Positions 63,001 to 64,000 of a stretch of DNA of 64,000 nucleotides are shown piece after piece. The DNA comes from Paralichthys olivaceus. Its lineage: Eukaryota > Chordata > Actinopteri > Pleuronectiformes > Paralichthyidae. The notes under the pieces are model-generated. The model was not told the DNA's origin, did not search any database, and saw only the letters and a program-made list of their open reading frames with translations. The position numbers and the translations under genes were made by a program. How positions within the stretch are numbered: the first letter of the stretch is position 1; every line of letters starts with the position of its first letter. The stretch is taken from contig NC_091107.1 of assembly GCF_024713975.1 (NCBI RefSeq), positions 12,203,501 to 12,267,500 on the forward strand. The letters are read 5' to 3'.

Positions 63001-64000
63001 CTGATGCTGCTTCTGGCACACACACAGCCCTGTGAGTTCAGTTCTGATTGGGTGGACACAAACTCATATGACATCTGTTTCTTACTAACTCATCATTTCT
63101 TCCCAGGCTTTGCAGCACAGCTGCGGCACGGTCATTCTGAAAACCAGGTGGATTTCAGTCCCAATGTCATGCCCACTCCAAACATCCAACCCTGTGACTT
63201 GACAAAGGAGGAATACAGTAATCCAGATGCTCTCTACAGCCTCCCAATCAGCGCTGACCACTTGCCAACTGTCATTGCTGCATACTCCTATTCCATTAGT
63301 AAGGCCCAGCTCAGACCTTTCATTAACTTCTGTCTTTGTCCAAGTATAAATGTGAATGTACCAAAGATGGATTGAGCCACTGAGGTTGTATTGGTGATCC
63401 AATCACTCTGAGCCTATTCAGAGGTGGTCTGGGCCACATGTGGCCAAATGTTTCTGGCTGTGTGAACACAAATGTGTCCTGGGCCGCAATGAAAGACCAC
63501 CTACTCAGCTGACGAGAATAGACCCATCTGTTATCTCAGATTGGCTAAATACAACATTGCCTTTGGTCTTTGCAAAAAGCAATGATGTAGCATGATAGGT
63601 GGTCACTTGAGACTAATGTTAAGGCGAATTTTAATGCTAGGTGAAAACTGACGTTGTTAGAGCTGTCCACTTGCCATCTGATCACCCAAGACACATGTTA
63701 ATTGTTGTATGAACAACACCTGGGTACACCTTTTGTCAAAAGGTGGGTAATCAGTGTGTTATAGAGTAGAGTACCAGCAGACTTAATGATCAGATAATAA
63801 TATGGAATATCTGGATGAATATGTGTCGGTCTATCAGGGTCATAAAGGTCTTACTTTTCTTTCCATCCCATCCAACTTTTCTTCAGAGTGTCTCCAGGCC
63901 AACAGTCAAGACTCCCTCAGAATTCAGGCGCTGCATGAAATGGGAAACCTACATTTCTACAACGGAAACATACGGTTAGAAATCATTTTTATCCCCAGAG
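48707..64000 (+). CDS. cfap54: Cilia and flagella associated protein 54, first 43 coding exons (partial at window end)
   Basis: Component of the axonemal central pair (C1d projection) of motile cilia and sperm tails. Coding exons: 48707-48855, 49832-49937, 50400-50549, 50724-50889, 51250-51308, 51415-51558, 51931-52044, 52184-52285, 52440-52632, 52821-52919, 53061-53173, 53320-53434, 53858-53943, 54096-54233, 54433-54580, 54665-54720, 54817-54945, 55128-55371, 55636-55769, 56087-56284, 56389-56481, 56579-56767, 57044-57162, 57263-57404, 57529-57684, 57778-57900, 58008-58067, 58201-58317, 58484-58598, 58944-59033, 59125-59251, 59367-59448, 59850-59935, 60037-60234, 60523-60689, 60776-60930, 61027-61227, 61427-61626, 62000-62135, 62553-62682, 62870-63031, 63107-63298, 63887-63974. 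Phases agree throughout: 5,771 nt, about 1,923 aa of a family near 3,100 aa. Recognised by LTVDMWRKYK-type N-terminus (here LLVDMWRKYKHRLP), ALEYLLWASISLE, FARRALGKINELAKFE and PWPRNATERML. Exons 21-22 (about 882-975) look like a fibronectin III domain. The intron after exon 7 has a GC donor. Confidence 0.93.
48896..49471. repeat. 56-bp minisatellite in cfap54 intron 1, about ten units
   Basis: The word ttaactct recurs at 48896, 48952, 49008 and every 56 bp to 49456 without a single length change. Each unit reads roughly gttaactctggttaatgtta, cttcattcagttagt, ctctactgactggtt. The first unit is the most diverged and units 6-10 are nearly identical, so recent turnover is at the right side. It starts 41 bp after exon 1. 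Confidence 0.95.
52045..52183 (+). other. Apparent GC-AG intron of cfap54
   Basis: Exon 7 must end at ATCAAG (52044) in phase 0 to join the conserved LGAMMFKRAVYE of exon 8, and the next bases are gcagga. No GT donor keeps the frame before an in-frame stop. Confidence 0.65.
53959..54031. repeat. (GT)n microsatellite in cfap54 intron 13
   Basis: About 33 GT units, beginning about 16 bp after the exon 13 donor. Confidence 0.95.
63400..63760. mobile_element. Probable dispersed DNA-element remnant in cfap54 intron 42
   Basis: The stretch has phrases found in common fish MITEs (gtgatccaatcactctgagc, aggtggtctgggccacatgt, gaccacctactcagctgacg) and a loose inverted similarity between gtgatccaatcac and ccatctgatcaccc. 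The ends are not fixed and the family is not known to me. Confidence 0.4.

Noticed and set aside
1-64000. Endogenous retrovirus, LTR element or Polinton
   Set aside because: No reverse transcriptase, integrase, capsid or envelope motif and no long terminal repeats were seen on either strand.
1-64000. tRNA or rRNA genes
   Set aside because: Apart from the SINE-like A/B-box words near 37980-38045, no cloverleaf-like sequence or rRNA core was recognised.

Overview
The window is nuclear DNA of a ray-finned fish, most likely a percomorph teleost. Genes are split into many short exons with GT-AG introns of mostly 80-1,000 bp. AC/GT microsatellites are dense. Dispersed elements include short TTAA-flanked and hAT-type MITE-like copies and a tRNA-related SINE-like copy. 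Every confident protein matches a vertebrate orthologue. There are no prokaryotic operons, CRISPR arrays or rRNA/tRNA genes. I saw no retroviral, LTR or Polinton-type element.

Nine protein-coding genes were rebuilt exon by exon with consistent splice phases. In order: a complement factor B/C2-type gene (+, 2746-13398, 18 exons, 765 aa); layilin layn (+, 17889-21447, 7 exons, 481 aa); the mannosyltransferase alg9 (-, 28092-22594, 15 exons, 610 aa); fdxacb1 (-, 31983-28928, 5 coding exons, 639 aa); tomm40l (+, 33232-36010, 9 coding exons, 331 aa); a BICD-family-like cargo adaptor, bicdl2-like (-, 42803-38592, 9 exons, 437 aa); mia (+, 44286-45051, 4 exons, 128 aa); an alpha-B-crystallin-like small heat shock protein (-, 47470-46651, 3 exons, 164 aa); and the first 43 coding exons of cfap54 (+, from 48707, about 1,923 aa, continuing past the window end).

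layn, alg9, fdxacb1 and cryab are neighbours in human 11q23.1, so this is a recognisable conserved block. tomm40l, bicdl2-like and mia lie between fdxacb1 and cryab, cfb lies upstream of layn and cfap54 lies upstream of cryab; in human these five are on other chromosomes. The genes do not form one pathway: they cover innate immunity (cfb), hyaluronan-binding adhesion (layn), ER N-glycosylation (alg9), mitochondrial import (tomm40l), dynein cargo transport (bicdl2-like), cartilage matrix (mia), chaperoning (cryab) and motile cilia (cfap54).

I found no wholly new system. The points most worth a second look are: a 13-residue tandem repeat in an enlarged layilin tail; a Trp-rich, motif-poor N-terminus in the crystallin; lysine in place of arginine at the factor D cleavage site of factor B; a perfect RFX X-box plus a second imperfect one in front of cfap54; a 56-bp minisatellite in cfap54 intron 1 whose core also lies in its 5' leader; one apparent GC-AG intron; and three copies of one TTAA-flanked MITE in and around cfb.
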